Shown in pieces: positions 1 through 6,343 of a DNA stretch of 22,026 nucleotides. Below the pieces are notes generated by a model, which worked only from the letters and a program-made list of their open reading frames with translations, ran no database searches and was not told where the DNA came from. Position 1 is the first letter of the stretch, and every line of letters starts with the position of its first letter. This DNA is from an uncultured Verrucomicrobiota bacterium (GTDB taxonomy: Bacteria; Verrucomicrobiota; Verrucomicrobiia; Limisphaerales; UBA9464), in NCBI GenBank assembly GCA_903864375.1, contig CAIPFS010000544.1, positions 1-22,026 on the forward strand, written 5' to 3'. Position numbers and translations under genes: made by a program.

Positions 1-49
1 CCACATCCCCCACACGAGCGACCGTGGTTTCGATGGCAAGTGTCGCCGG

Positions 50-100
50 TCCTGCGGACGGCTCATGCGCTTCGCCTTTGCGGAACTTGCGTGGTTCGGA
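50..100 (+). repeat. Dispersed intergenic repeat, copy A (51 bp)
   Basis: This 51-bp stretch aligns without gaps to two other intergenic stretches in the window, 5989-6039 (40 of 51 identical by eye) and 15323-15373 (41 of 51). The shared core reads GCGGACGGC, then a few variable bases, GCTTCGCC, CGGA, and a TT.GGA end. All three copies are on the same strand and lie outside genes. I do not know the family; it could be a REP/MITE-like element or a decayed mobile remnant. Confidence 0.6.
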
Positions 101-107
101 CTGCCCA

Positions 108-124
108 AGGCTCGGCAGGAGCCT
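108..124. repeat. Small inverted repeat next to repeat copy A
   Basis: AGGCTC and GAGCCT form 6-bp arms around a GGCAG loop, eight bases after repeat copy A. It has no T-run on either side, so a terminator role is unlikely. It may belong to the same palindromic intergenic element as copy A. Confidence 0.4.
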
Positions 125-207
125 CGCCCTACCGATGTGGCTGTGAATCGACCAGTTATATTTAAATCTTCCGGAGGAAGAGAAAAGAAGATCGCAGAGA
201 ACGAAAC

Positions 208-239
208 AAAAAAAGGGGCCGGGCATGATGCCCGGCCCC
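208..239 (-). terminator. Strong intrinsic terminator for the large secreted protein
   Basis: On the minus strand, GGGGCCGGGC and GCCCGGCCCC (215-239) form a perfect 10-bp stem with a 5-nt loop. It is followed directly by seven T residues (214 down to 208). It lies 18 bases after the stop codon of the large gene ending at 258, which fits a rho-independent terminator for that gene. Confidence 0.9.
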
Positions 240-257
240 GTGATTCGATCCTAACGC

Positions 258-3200
258 TTAGTTACGAGCGCGGAAGTACTTCGGAGTCGCACCGGTCGGA
301 GTGACCACCAGCGGGCTCACAGGAGCAGGGCTGATGTCGGTGAACGGACCCTTGGGGCTGGTCGAAGCCTGGAGGGTACCGGTGAAGGTGATGGTGGCAG
401 CCGATCCGTCGAAGGTGATCTTCAGGGTCGGGGCGGGAGCAACCGTCACGGCGCGGAAGGTCTTCAGAGAACCCGGGGTGGCCGCATCATTGAGCAGGAT
501 CTTGGTCCCGTCAGCGGTCTCGCTGAACCACTCGAGGTTGGCGCCGCCGCCGCCCTCGTAGTAGATGGAGCGGATGGGGTAGAGACCCGCAGCCGGAACG
601 GTGAAGGCATAGATGGTGTCGCTGGCACCACGTCCACCTTCGAAGAAGCCGAGGCGCGGGGTGTTATCCCGACCCAGGGTGACCGACACGCCACCAGCGT
701 CCGACAGATGTGCCTTGAGCTTGGCACCGTCGGCATTGGAGATCATGACACCAGGAATGTTGTTGCTGGCGGCAGGGGATCCACCGGCGACGATGGGAAG
801 GACGCCATCCGCATCGGTGATGAGGCGGTTGTTGACGATGATGACGCCGATGGCACCAGCGGCGATGGCGCGGTTCCATTTGTCATTGAAGGTGGCCACG
901 CCGCGGTCAATCAGGGCGATGTTGCCCTTGACGGCGTCACCGTTGGTGATGTCCGAATCCGCCAGAGGAGGCTGGACAGCCACAACCTTGCCGGTCAGGC
1001 CGGGGTACGGAGGCATCGGGGCAGCCAGACCACCGATTTCAGTGCCAGCAGAACGGGCACCGATGCGGCCAGCGATTGACGCCGGGGAATTGACATTCAA
1101 CCCGAAGATCGGGCCAGGGCCGGTGCTGTTGTAGGTGGCGAATCCGTCATCACTGTTGAAGCCGAAGACGTACAAGCCAGCGGTCGGGAATTCCACATAG
1201 GTTTGGATTTCCAACGCGAAGTTGTCGGTCGGGTTGCTGGTGACAGCGCCCGTGGGAGCACCGGGAATCGTCAGTTCGCCGCCGAAGTTTCCTTGTTGAG
1301 CCGCGTCCTTTTCATAGTTGATGACACCGGTTTCGGCGTAATAACCGTCAACGAAGCCCGTGGTGTTGGCCACGTTGGCACCCCACAGCCCGAGCAGTTC
1401 CTGTTCGGCGAAGTCCACCCGGTTGTCAGCCTGAACGCCAGCGACGGCGCCATTGCCCACCAGGTCGAGTCCGACCGTCTTGATACGGAAACCCTTCTTG
1501 GTGGCATCTCCGGATCCCGGAGGAGTCGAGGTTCCGACGTCCAGGGAGGCAATCGGAGCGACGATGAAGCTCCAGGTGTTGGTCACAGCGGGCTTGGATC
1601 CACCCGAGTAAATCAGGGTGGCGACGTTGGTGCCGGTCGGGAGCAGCTTGGGATAAGTCGTGTCGACGACCAGAGTGGTCTTGGAGCCGGACTTGGTGAT
1701 GGTCGGGTGCTGATCGACGCCGTTCAGCCAGAGGCCGATGCTGCCCTGATTGATGGTGTCGGAGCTGCCGTCGGACAACACGACCTTGAAGGCGTTGTTG
1801 GGGAGGATCGAACGATTTTCAGCAGCCAGACCGGGTTCAGGTTGAACCTGGCTGACATACGGATAGACCACCGAGCTGGCCTGATAGGCGCGGATGGCAT
1901 TGACACCATTGGTGGCGCCGGTGTCGTTGATCAAGTTGAAGCTGCCGTCAGGTCCAACCGAGAACCATTCCAGATTGCAACCGCCGCCGCCGTTTTCCCA
2001 GATGGTCCGGACCGGGTAATCACCCGCCTGGGAAACGTAAACATTGAACAGGGTTCCCGGAATATCGGCTCCACGGCCGCCGTTGTACTGACCGACCTTC
2101 AGGCCACTCAATTTCTCAGCCACGCTGCCAGCGAAGGTGACACGGAAGCCGTCGTCACTGCTGAAGCCGAAGGTGTAGGCACCGGGGGCAGGAATGTGCA
2201 GATAGGTCAGGATTTCCAGGGCGGAATGATCATATCCACCGAGAAGGGCGCTGCCGTCGGGGTTCTGCTGGAGGGTGGGGAAGCCCGGGACTTCGGTTTC
2301 ATCGCCGAAGTTTCCTTGCTGACCGTCGTTGGCGCTAATCTTGGCGTAGTTGATCTTGCCGGTCTCGGTGAAGAAACCGTCGGCACCATACTTGGAGGTA
2401 TCCGCAACGTTCGGTCCGAGGAGACCGCCCAGTTCCAGCTCGGTCAGGCCGAGGCTGTTCTGGTTGTCCGTGACCGTCTGATAGAACTTGATCTTAAAGC
2501 CAGGCTTGCTGGTATCCACGGCACCCACGGGCAGAGCCAGTGAGGGCGGGATGATGGTGTAGGGAGCTTCGATGAAATCGCGTTTGCCGGTATAGGCGTT
2601 TCCAGTGGTATCCTTATAGCTCACAAATACCGTATTGGTGGAGCCCGCGGGAATCAGAGGAAGATTGGAGGCCGTGATGGTCGAAACGAGGCTTCCCCCC
2701 GGTTTGACGACGGTTGCCGGAACCACCGTTCCGTTGAGGCTCACAATCACCGTGGCGGTATCCACCGAGATGTTGATGCCTGCGGCAGCGACGTCGCTCA
2801 GGGTGGTCGTGAATCCCGTAGGTTTGCCGGTCACAGGCCCGAGGGTCGGGGTGGTGGCCGGGATGGTGGTCACGTGGATGTTGTCGACGTGATTGTTCTG
2901 ATTGGCACCACCGGTACGTCCCACGAGAACCAGACGGCCGGCGCTGGGGGCGAAGGTGGTCTTCAAGCCGCCGGGAGGAGTGACTTCAATCCCTTTGTAC
3001 TTCACGGTCAGGACGCCGGCTTCATCGATCTTCGCTTCCAACGGAGCCCATCCCAGCGTCGAGTAGGACGTGGTGATGTCGTTGGGGTCGCGATTCGGAT
3101 TCTGGGGTCCGGTCTGGAGCGAGGTGGTGTCGGTCAATGCACCATTCTTCGTGGGGAAGGCGTACTGATAAACCAGGGTGTTGTCCAAGCGGACGCTGAC

Positions 3201-3764
3201 ACCGATCACGTCGTCGGTCAGCGGTGCCGGTCCGGCAACAGGATTATTGTTCCAGGATCCATCGCCGCCGCTGTACCAGGCATCAAATCCAATGCCGAGA
3301 CCCGTGGTCGCGCCTTCTTCGGGAAGGTTGCCTTCGCCGTTCGGACCAGCGGCCCATCCGTTGGAGGGATCCGCCAGAACGGGGTCGTTGGCGCGGACAT
3401 AGTTGATGCTGACGCCGTCGGCAGGGCTGTCGGTGCCGCCGCCGATACGCACATCCATTGAGAAGCTGAACGCCTTGACCACGAGACCGTTGTCAAAATC
3501 GTCAAAGATAATGGCACCGCGCTGGCTGTTCAGGGCGTCGGTGATCGACAGATACCCGTTCGAAGCCGCCGGGGGAACCGGGCTCAGGTTGTTGGTGATG
3601 GTGGAACCGCCGCTCGCACTCCATGTGGAGGTGCCAAACAGCTGCAAAATGGAGGTGGGATCCGTGTTGAAATCGTAGAACGCGCCTCCACCGAGAGCTG
3701 TGTAGCCCGCGATGCAGAGAGTCCCAACGAAACACACGGGGTGTTTGTAGAGATGATGCTTCAT
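258..3764 (-). CDS. Large secreted multidomain protein: lectin-like, Ig-like, two PA14-like units, inserted PA domain
   Basis: Encodes 1168 residues with an N-terminal signal peptide (about 1-28, cleavage near GGGA-FYDF). I chose the start at 3764 because the signal peptide begins there; the frame stays open further upstream but reads through repeat-like DNA. Residues 28-303 resemble an L-type lectin or concanavalin-like fold. About 304-408 and 636-736 are Ig-like segments. About 411-630 and 740-1107 are two PA14-like units sharing FGF.SDDGF, GGRGA and GGGG.NLEWFS motifs. The second unit is interrupted at about 885-1030 by a protease-associated (PA) domain (GNIALIDRG, AGAIGVIIVNN). About 1110-1168 is a beta-rich end ending in FRARN. 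I see no catalytic domain and no clear anchor, so a carbohydrate- or surface-binding role outside the cytoplasm is inferred. It is monocistronic, with a strong terminator behind it. No clear ribosome binding site precedes the start. Confidence 0.85.
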   Translation of the reverse strand: MKHHLYKHPVCFVGTLCIAGYTALGGGAFYDFNTDPTSILQLFGTSTWSASGGSTITNNLSPVPPAASNGYLSITDALNSQRGAIIFDDFDNGLVVKAFSFSMDVRIGGGTDSPADGVSINYVRANDPVLADPSNGWAAGPNGEGNLPEEGATTGLGIGFDAWYSGGDGSWNNNPVAGPAPLTDDVIGVSVRLDNTLVYQYAFPTKNGALTDTTSLQTGPQNPNRDPNDITTSYSTLGWAPLEAKIDEAGVLTVKYKGIEVTPPGGLKTTFAPSAGRLVLVGRTGGANQNNHVDNIHVTTIPATTPTLGPVTGKPTGFTTTLSDVAAAGINISVDTATVIVSLNGTVVPATVVKPGGSLVSTITASNLPLIPAGSTNTVFVSYKDTTGNAYTGKRDFIEAPYTIIPPSLALPVGAVDTSKPGFKIKFYQTVTDNQNSLGLTELELGGLLGPNVADTSKYGADGFFTETGKINYAKISANDGQQGNFGDETEVPGFPTLQQNPDGSALLGGYDHSALEILTYLHIPAPGAYTFGFSSDDGFRVTFAGSVAEKLSGLKVGQYNGGRGADIPGTLFNVYVSQAGDYPVRTIWENGGGGCNLEWFSVGPDGSFNLINDTGATNGVNAIRAYQASSVVYPYVSQVQPEPGLAAENRSILPNNAFKVVLSDGSSDTINQGSIGLWLNGVDQHPTITKSGSKTTLVVDTTYPKLLPTGTNVATLIYSGGSKPAVTNTWSFIVAPIASLDVGTSTPPGSGDATKKGFRIKTVGLDLVGNGAVAGVQADNRVDFAEQELLGLWGANVANTTGFVDGYYAETGVINYEKDAAQQGNFGGELTIPGAPTGAVTSNPTDNFALEIQTYVEFPTAGLYVFGFNSDDGFATYNSTGPGPIFGLNVNSPASIAGRIGARSAGTEIGGLAAPMPPYPGLTGKVVAVQPPLADSDITNGDAVKGNIALIDRGVATFNDKWNRAIAAGAIGVIIVNNRLITDADGVLPIVAGGSPAASNNIPGVMISNADGAKLKAHLSDAGGVSVTLGRDNTPRLGFFEGGRGASDTIYAFTVPAAGLYPIRSIYYEGGGGANLEWFSETADGTKILLNDAATPGSLKTFRAVTVAPAPTLKITFDGSAATITFTGTLQASTSPKGPFTDISPAPVSPLVVTPTGATPKYFRARN

Positions 3765-3878
3765 AGTTTTGTTGAAGTGCCTTTTTGTGACAGGGATGTG
3801 CCAAGAAAATACAGTTTGGTGTGATTCCGCAATATTTTTTTGAACGAAATCCCACAACTCCATCCCGCGAGGTCGGGA

Positions 3879-3943
3879 GGGCAGGCATTTTCCAGCGGCT
3901 TTTCCGGGCGGGACAAGCCTGCCCGGGGAATGGACCCCGCCCG
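3879..3943. repeat. Two interleaved inverted repeats upstream of the large gene
   Basis: GGGCAGGC (3879-3886) is complementary to GCCTGCCC (3917-3924), and CGGGCGGG (3905-3912) is complementary to CCCGCCCG (3936-3943). The two 8-bp pairs interleave, so the RNA could form only one at a time or a pseudoknot. The stretch separates leuA from the large gene's start. It looks like a palindromic intergenic element, and I saw no second copy in the window. No U-run makes it a standard terminator. Confidence 0.4.
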
Positions 3944-3973
3944 TACCGGACGAGGCCCCTCCCATCGCATTTA

Positions 3974-3989
3974 CCCCCCATGAGGGGGG
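3974..3989 (-). terminator. Possible terminator after leuA
   Basis: A six-base C run and a six-base G run form a 6-bp all-GC stem with a 4-nt loop, 18 bases beyond the leuA stop. On the minus strand it is followed by TAAATG, not a T-run, so it is at best a weak intrinsic terminator. Confidence 0.35.
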
Positions 3990-4007
3990 CTCACGCCGAC
4001 GCGGCCA

Positions 4008-5693
4008 TCACTTGAGCGGACGGGCCTCGGACCGATTGACGGCACTGAGAATGGCCTGAATGGAAGCGAGCTCCATGTTGGTATCGACTCCCGCCCCCCA
4101 GAGGGCTCGTCCGTCGGCTAAACGAATCTGGATGTAGGCAATGGCACTGGCACCCTCCCCTGCCCCGAGGGCGTGCTCCCGATAGTCCACAACCTCGAAG
4201 CGCGGGACTCCATGGCGCACGAGGGCATGAACAAAGGAGGCGATGGGACCGTTCCCTTCGCCCGAGATCTGATGGGAAATGCCATTCTGCCGCAGGTGTG
4301 CCGAGCAGGCGACCGCGCCGCCTTTTCGTTCGACATGAAATTCATCCAGCTTCCAGGGTGAAGTTCGCTCGACGTACTCCCGCCAGAACATGGCCCGGAG
4401 TTCCTCGCCTCGTACTTCGCGTCCGAGCCGGTCGACAGCGTCGTTGGCAATCGGACCAAACTCGCGCTGCATCTCCTTGGGTAATTCGATTCCAAACTCC
4501 CGCTCCAGCAGGTAGGCCACTCCACCTTTTCCGGACTGGCTGTTGACGCGAATCACCTCGCGGTATTCACGTCCCAGATCGGCGGGATCGATGGCCAGAT
4601 AAGGAACATCCCAATTCGGGGTTGCGCCCGATTCTGTCGACTTTTCCCATGCCTGCAGTCCCTTCTTAATCGCATCCTGATGCGAGCCGCTGAAGGCGGT
4701 GAACACGAGTTCCCCGGCATAGGGCTGCCGGGGGGGAACGGTCATGCCGGTGCAGCGTTCATAAACATCCCTGAGGGAACTGATGTCACCCAGTTCCAAT
4801 CCGGGATCGATACCGTGCATGTAGAGATTCAGGGCAACGGTCACCAGATCGAGGTTTCCCGTCCGCTCGCCGTTCCCGAACAGAGTCCCTTCGACGCGCT
4901 CGGCGCCGGCCAGCAGGGCCAGTTCGGTTGCCGCCACGCCGGTGCCGCGATCATTGTGGGTGTGGACACTGATGATGGCGCGGTCGCGGTGGGGCAGATG
5001 TCGAATCATCCACTCGATCTGGTCCGCATACACATTCGGCATCGCCACCTCGACGGTGTCCGGGAGATTGAGGATGATGGGGTGTTCCACGGTCGGCTGC
5101 CAGACCTCCATGACGGCGGTGCAGATGTCGCAGGAAAACTCCACTTCGGTGGCGGAAAAGCTTTCCGGGGAATATTCGAGCCGGACCTGACTTTCAGACA
5201 GGAGCGGCAGGCGATCCTTGATCCAGCGGGTACCGCGTCGGGCCACCTCGATGATCTCGGGCTGGCTGAGTCCAAAAACGACACGCCGCTGGGCCGGGGA
5301 GGTGGAATTGTAGAGATGAATGATGGATCGTTTCGCTCCGATCAACGAATGAACCGTGCGATCGATGAGATCTTCACGGGCCTGGACCAGCACCTGGATG
5401 GTGACGTCATCGGGGATCCGCCCTTCCTCGATCAAGCGCCGGATGAAGGTGAATTCGGTGTTGGATGCGGAGGGAAAGCCGACTTCGATCTCCTTGAAAC
5501 CGCAGCGAACGAGGGCATCGAACAGCTCGAGCTTTTGGGAGACGTTCATGGGAACGGCGAGGGCCTGATTACCGTCGCGCAAATCGACGCTGCACCAGGT
5601 GGGAGGTGCAGAGAGGACGCGACCGGGCCATTGCCGTTCCGGCAGCTGGATTTGCGGGAACGGGCGGTATTTTGAAGCGGCTGCTTTCAACAT
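4008..5693 (-). CDS. leuA: 2-isopropylmalate synthase (long, type 2 form)
   Basis: First committed step of leucine synthesis: acetyl-CoA plus 2-ketoisovalerate gives 2-isopropylmalate, in the cytoplasm. The 561-residue length and the LPERQWPGR-like N-terminus fit the longer yeast/actinobacterial-type family. The HMGL-like TIM barrel shows VDLRDGNQA (residues 36-44, with R39 and D40), the metal-binding HTHND (244-248) and GNGERTGN (273-280). The C-terminal part (from about 430) fits the LeuA dimer/allosteric domain that senses leucine. The start at 5693 gives the family-like N-terminus; no good Shine-Dalgarno sequence is visible. The gene stands alone, preceded by a 238-nt leader with a Leu-rich small frame and an intrinsic terminator, which points to control by attenuation. 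The function is secure; the regulation is inferred. Confidence 0.95.
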   Translation of the reverse strand: MLKAAASKYRPFPQIQLPERQWPGRVLSAPPTWCSVDLRDGNQALAVPMNVSQKLELFDALVRCGFKEIEVGFPSASNTEFTFIRRLIEEGRIPDDVTIQVLVQAREDLIDRTVHSLIGAKRSIIHLYNSTSPAQRRVVFGLSQPEIIEVARRGTRWIKDRLPLLSESQVRLEYSPESFSATEVEFSCDICTAVMEVWQPTVEHPIILNLPDTVEVAMPNVYADQIEWMIRHLPHRDRAIISVHTHNDRGTGVAATELALLAGAERVEGTLFGNGERTGNLDLVTVALNLYMHGIDPGLELGDISSLRDVYERCTGMTVPPRQPYAGELVFTAFSGSHQDAIKKGLQAWEKSTESGATPNWDVPYLAIDPADLGREYREVIRVNSQSGKGGVAYLLEREFGIELPKEMQREFGPIANDAVDRLGREVRGEELRAMFWREYVERTSPWKLDEFHVERKGGAVACSAHLRQNGISHQISGEGNGPIASFVHALVRHGVPRFEVVDYREHALGAGEGASAIAYIQIRLADGRALWGAGVDTNMELASIQAILSAVNRSEARPLK

Positions 5694-5758
5694 AACAGTG
5701 ATTTACTTTGAGGGTGCCTGGACAAATCCCATTCCGCCCGACCAACGCTGGACCCATC

Positions 5759-5791
5759 AAAAAGCCCCGCCGCCAGTACAGGCGGTGGGGC
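5759..5791 (-). terminator. Intrinsic terminator in the leuA leader (attenuator)
   Basis: On the minus strand, GCCCCACCGCC (5791-5781), loop TGTACT and GGCGGCGGGGC (5774-5764) form an 11-bp stem with one A-C mismatch, followed at once by five T residues (5763-5759). It sits 65 nt before the leuA start codon. The nearest upstream gene on this strand ends about 550 nt away at 6344, which makes it unlikely to be that gene's terminator. This supports an attenuator role. Confidence 0.75.
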
Positions 5792-5859
5792 GAAAACGGA
5801 AGGTGAAACGGGTTGGATTGACTTTGGTCGTCCTGATTTCTGAAAATCGACCCACGACG

Positions 5860-5931
5860 TCATCCCACGACAACTTCCGCACGGCCCCGCCGCGCAGACA
5901 AAGTAAGTCGAAGGTTGAGTCTTCTATTCAC
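5860..5931 (-). CDS. leuL: Candidate leucine leader peptide upstream of leuA
   Basis: A 23-codon frame starting with GTG and ending with TGA; read from the start it gives MNRRLNLRLTLSARRG and then a short tail containing VVV. Four of codons 5-11 are leucine (CTC, CTT, CTT, TTG). The frame is closed upstream by TAA only three codons before the GTG, so it cannot be longer. There is no Shine-Dalgarno sequence; translation might be leaderless. Codons 13-16 contain the 10-nt segment that can pair with the terminator 5' arm downstream. A ribosome stalled at Leu codons 5-9 would leave that segment free, while one reaching the stop would not. Function is inferred from this arrangement, and no homologue was checked. 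Confidence 0.55.
   Translation of the reverse strand: MNRRLNLRLTLSARRGRAEVVVG
5884..5893 (-). promoter_or_regulatory. Candidate antiterminator segment inside the leader peptide frame
   Basis: The minus strand reads GCGGCGGGGC, identical over 10 nt to the 3' arm of the leuA leader terminator (5764-5773). It can therefore pair with the terminator 5' arm (5781-5791) with the same single mismatch. That gives two mutually exclusive structures, as in classical ribosome-mediated attenuation of amino acid operons. Confidence 0.55.
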
Positions 5932-5937
5932 CCCGAG

Positions 5938-5966
5938 AGATTAAGAACGGGAATTGTCAGGGGCAA
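5938..5966 (-). promoter_or_regulatory. Weak candidate promoter for the leuA transcript
   Basis: On the minus strand TTGCCC (5966-5961) is followed after 17 nt by TAATCT (5943-5938). This gives 4 of 6 and 3 of 6 matches to the sigma-70 boxes with ideal spacing. Transcription would begin near the GTG of the leader peptide, suggesting a leaderless small frame. The match is modest, so this is tentative. Confidence 0.3.
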
Positions 5967-5988
5967 GTCGAATTTCCAGGGGTCCTGG

Positions 5989-6039
5989 TCCGGCGGACGG
6001 CCTATTGGCTTCGCCTCTGCGGATGGGGTGTGGTTCGGA
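5989..6039 (+). repeat. Dispersed intergenic repeat, copy B (51 bp)
   Basis: Aligns without gaps to copy A at 50-100 (40 of 51 identical), sharing GCGGACGGC, GCTTCGCCT, TGCGGA and GTGGTTCGGA. It lies just upstream of the presumed leuA promoter. Confidence 0.55.
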
Positions 6040-6104
6040 CCGCGGTGCGGACGAGACGTCTGCGTTCCCGGGGTTGGCGTGTTGTGAACCGCCTGCGGAT
6101 CGAC

Positions 6105-6128
6105 AGCGTGAGCCGGCGCGATCTCTAC
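6105..6128 (+). repeat. Short direct repeat, first copy
   Basis: AGCGTGAGCCGGCGC followed by GATCTCTAC. It matches 6304-6327 at 20 of 24 positions in the same orientation, about 200 bp apart, inside the gene-free stretch. Confidence 0.45.
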
Positions 6129-6303
6129 ACGATCGGAACCCGTTTGCGAACCGATCGGCGGGGCTACGGCTCATAGGACCGGCGACGCCCGAAAGCAAAA
6201 CGACGGTCCCCTTTCGCCGGAATGTCCACTCCCGATCGATCAGCGCCGTCTGACGAGCGGCGACTACGGGGATGGAGGGCCACCTCGGTCCCGGTAGCCG
6301 CCG

Positions 6304-6327
6304 AGCGTGAGTCGGCGCCTTCTTTAC
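6304..6327 (+). repeat. Short direct repeat, second copy
   Basis: AGCGTGAGTCGGCGC followed by CTTCTTTAC, the partner of the copy at 6105. The surrounding CGCCGA...TCGGCG can form a 6-bp stem just beyond the aminotransferase stop codon, but no T-run follows on the minus strand. Confidence 0.45.
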
Positions 6328-6343
6328 TCAGCCATCACCGGTC

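Larger units (their letters stand above)
5932..6343. other. Gene-free stretch between the aminotransferase gene and the leuA leader
   Basis: About 410 bases with no convincing gene on either strand. Short open frames here lack family features and overlap repeat copy B. The content is repeat copy B, the weak leuA promoter candidate, and two 24-bp similar words at 6105 and 6304. It reads as repeat-rich intergenic DNA, perhaps with a decayed element. Confidence 0.6.

Noticed and set aside
65..304. 79-codon plus-strand frame at the window start
   Set aside because: It runs through repeat copy A, a palindrome, the terminator and the 3' end of the large gene, with no protein-like features.
1203..2543. 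446-codon plus-strand frame opposite the large secreted protein gene
   Set aside because: Antisense shadow; composition is typical of a complement-frame translation, and the minus strand carries clear repeated domains.
3790..3805. Sigma-54-like TTGGCAC upstream of the large secreted protein gene
   Set aside because: The -24 half is good, but the -12 GC is not at the required spacing (TC instead).
4680..5675. 331-codon plus-strand frame opposite leuA
   Set aside because: Antisense shadow of leuA, no recognisable domain.
5694..5959. T-box riboswitch in the leuA leader
   Set aside because: No T-box sequence of the AGGGTGG.ACCGCG type is present; a peptide-based attenuator fits better.
5599..6253. 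Overlapping small plus-strand and minus-strand frames around the leuA leader
   Set aside because: They cross the attenuator hairpin and repeat copy B and show no family signal; only the 23-codon Leu-rich frame has supporting context.
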